64,000 nucleotides of DNA, taken from the NCBI GenBank assembly GCA_019828595.1, contig JAHQRK010000058.1:1-64000 (forward strand). Direction: 5' to 3'. The notes under the pieces are model-generated. The model was not told the origin of the DNA and did not search any database. It was given only the letters and a program-made list of their open reading frames with translations. The translations under genes were made by a program, and so were the position numbers. Shown in pieces: positions 62,307-64,000 of this stretch (its first letter is position 1; the number at the start of each line of letters is the position of its first letter). This stretch comes from Aphanomyces cochlioides (taxonomy: Eukaryota > Oomycota > Saprolegniomycetes > Saprolegniales > Verrucalvaceae).

Positions 62307-63306
62307 ACGTTTTTTCCCCTTTTCTCCGATTTCGTCCTCTCCTCCCAACATTCTTGCCTTTCCTTAGGATTCCTCCTGTATTCTTCTCAGCTCTTACTAG
62401 TCACCTCATGCCACGTCCAGCACGAAAAGATGTGCTCACCTCTACGCACATATGGATAAGACATTCCTTGAATCTCTCTTTCACGGACTGTGGTCCATCT
62501 GCAGTGTCCATCTATACTCTTGACAAGACAAATGCAGTCTTGTTTTTGTTCTGTTGAGTCTCTTCGCGAGGCTTGCTCCAAACGCTCGTGTGTTTACAAT
62601 GGTTGACACATCGAGATACGCCGACATGTCTTGATGTAGTCATGCAATCGTTTGCAATGATCTCTGAGTCTGTGAATTTCATTTGAATCACCTCAACGTG
62701 GCAGCCAAGGCATGCATCCAAAATACATGTAAATAGGAATCTACACGGATAAACAAAACGAAGCATCTCGAATGGGATCGACAATCTTTTCAAGATCGTG
62801 TAGCTTTGCCTTCACAAAGCTCTGTCCTGGCTTGTTGGCGTTATATGAATGAGCCACTTGACAGTGGTCGACAACGACGATGAACTTTTCTCCATACTGA
62901 AGCAAAGTATTTGAGTTTTGATAAGAAATTTGACCCGCCGAATATGAATTTCATGAGGATTTGCATGCAATAAGAAATAACTTGGAAAACATTATAGCCT
63001 TTGAGAAACATGACTTTAAAGACGAAAATGTAGGTCAAAACTCTCTGCTAATAATAACGTTTATAATTAAATAGTATGCGTGTAAAAGGATATGGACAGA
63101 GGACACGAGGAATGAAGCTTGGGACTGTCGAGGGCTGACGACGAGCGGATGCCAAATTGAATTGCGTAGGTTTTGTTTTGTTGGGAGAGTGGATGGTGTG
63201 TGGGATATGTTGTAGGTTTCTTTTGTGTGTGGAAAAAAAGTGTGTGTGTCAATGTGTTTGAGAACGTGTGTTGTGTGATGTGGTGTGTATGGGAATAAGT
63301 ATAATA
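62307..63306. other. Spacer 6 of the tRNA module
   Basis: Private changes tttacaatgg near 62597 and tagccttt near 63000. The coding-like stretch is at 62741-62950. Nothing else was recognised. Confidence 0.8.
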
Positions 63307-63320
63307 GGTCGTATAGCTCA
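63307..63320 (+). repeat. 14-bp target-site duplication left of B6
   Basis: The sequence ggtcgtatagctca stands between spacer 6 and the B6 3' end. Confidence 0.9.
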
Positions 63321-64000
63321 ATGACAATCGGGGTATATTTGACCTTTAACCCCTATAAATATTTGCCTAGACGACCCAATGGGGAACAAGGACTACTAAG
63401 TTCTACTCGAAAGCCACTTGAATCGTTGCGTGAGTTCGATTGAGCTCTTGCATTGTCTTGAAATCTTGAGACTTCTTTACACAAGTGTCGCTCGCAAGTT
63501 CTTCTCCCAAAACCAAGTGTAGTTGGTATGAGACTTGAGTTTTTCGACTATCTCGGAGACTTGCATTGCTTCATCACTGTCCATTGTAGGATCACGGAGC
63601 ATTCGTCTGATATTTGCGGTCCACGAAACAAGAGATACTTCCTTGACCGCCTGGATGTATGGCACTGTTTTGCCTTCAAACTTGGTTCGATTGCGATGAA
63701 TCCAAAAGTCCCGTAGCAAAGATGAAACGAGAAGGACCCACAAACGACGAATCACTGAAAAATGAGACACCCATTCTTCAGAAACCGCGAATTCGTCGAG
63801 GTTGATAATCGTATTCCATGTAAATGGAATACCAAACGGCCGCCACGCTGCTTGATGCCAATTCCACACAGGCTTGACAAACTTGCAGTCGAACAGGATG
63901 TGTTGTATCGTTTCGACGGCTGAGCAACCAGGAAAGGAGCATTCGATAATGCTAGGGTTGGTGTCTTGAAGGAAAAAGAAGCGAGAGTTGACGGGTAGCA
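63321..64000 (-). mobile_element. B6: family B LINE, cut by the window end
   Basis: The 3' part of another family B copy, collinear with B1-B5; its 5' side lies outside. Confidence 0.9.
63477..64000 (-). pseudogene. ORF2 C-terminal fragment of B6, partial
   Basis: Open to the window edge; covers the zinc-finger block and the C-terminus. Confidence 0.8.

Noticed and set aside
1..64000. The whole array as an assembly artefact
   Set aside because: Cannot be excluded from sequence alone, but copies differ in truncation points, private variants and junction bases, which argues for real separate copies; only the two 17.8-kb blocks remain doubtful.

Overview
The window is eukaryotic, non-coding apart from transposon genes, and consists almost entirely of non-LTR retrotransposons (LINEs) stacked at copies of one nuclear tRNA gene, tRNA-Ile with anticodon AAT. 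Evidence for a eukaryote is the A34-starting Ile anticodon (read as inosine), RNA polymerase III boxes A and B with T-run terminators, and two-ORF LINEs with an APE-type endonuclease. The style of the LINE proteins made me think of an oomycete or other stramenopile, but that is an impression, not a demonstration. No bacterial gene, CRISPR array or ordinary host protein gene was recognised.

All elements lie on the minus strand and all tRNA genes on the plus strand. Every element's 3' end abuts the same 14-base sequence, ggtcgtatagctca, which is nucleotides 1-14 of the tRNA. Every element 5' end in view abuts either the complete tRNA gene or another copy of this 14-mer. The 14-mer is therefore a target-site duplication: the element enters the D-arm (inside box A), and the duplication rebuilds a whole tRNA gene on the right. 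The rebuilt gene can be hit again, so elements pile up with the oldest on the left and the youngest next to the tRNA.

Layout, left to right. 1-2888: decayed old relative (A0). 2903-3980: 5'-truncated family A copy (A1'). 3995-11051: nearly full-length but broken copy (A1), ending at tRNA 1. Then a basic 2.78-kb module [tRNA-Ile + 1-kb spacer + 14-mer + 5'-truncated family B element] begins at 11052, 18757, 28877, 36581, 54046 and 62234 (last one cut by the window). Each complete module carries a family A element inserted later into the next tRNA: A2 (13844-18756, truncated), A3 (21549-28876, full length), A4 (31669-36580, truncated), A5 (39373-46700, full length) followed directly by A6 (46715-54045, full length), and A7 (56837-62233, truncated). 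The block 11052-28876 is repeated at 28877-46700 (17.82 kb), with A2/A4 and A3/A5 as matching pairs.

Family A is about 7.33 kb: a 54-nt 5' UTR, ORF1 (999 aa), ORF2 (1384 aa: endonuclease, reverse transcriptase, C-terminal zinc finger) overlapping ORF1 by 38 nt, and a 157-nt 3' UTR without a poly(A) or microsatellite tail. A3 and A5 have both ORFs intact, and copies differ by only a few bases, so the family looks recently active. The most interesting content is this tRNA-Ile-specific, self-regenerating insertion system and the readable insertion history it leaves.
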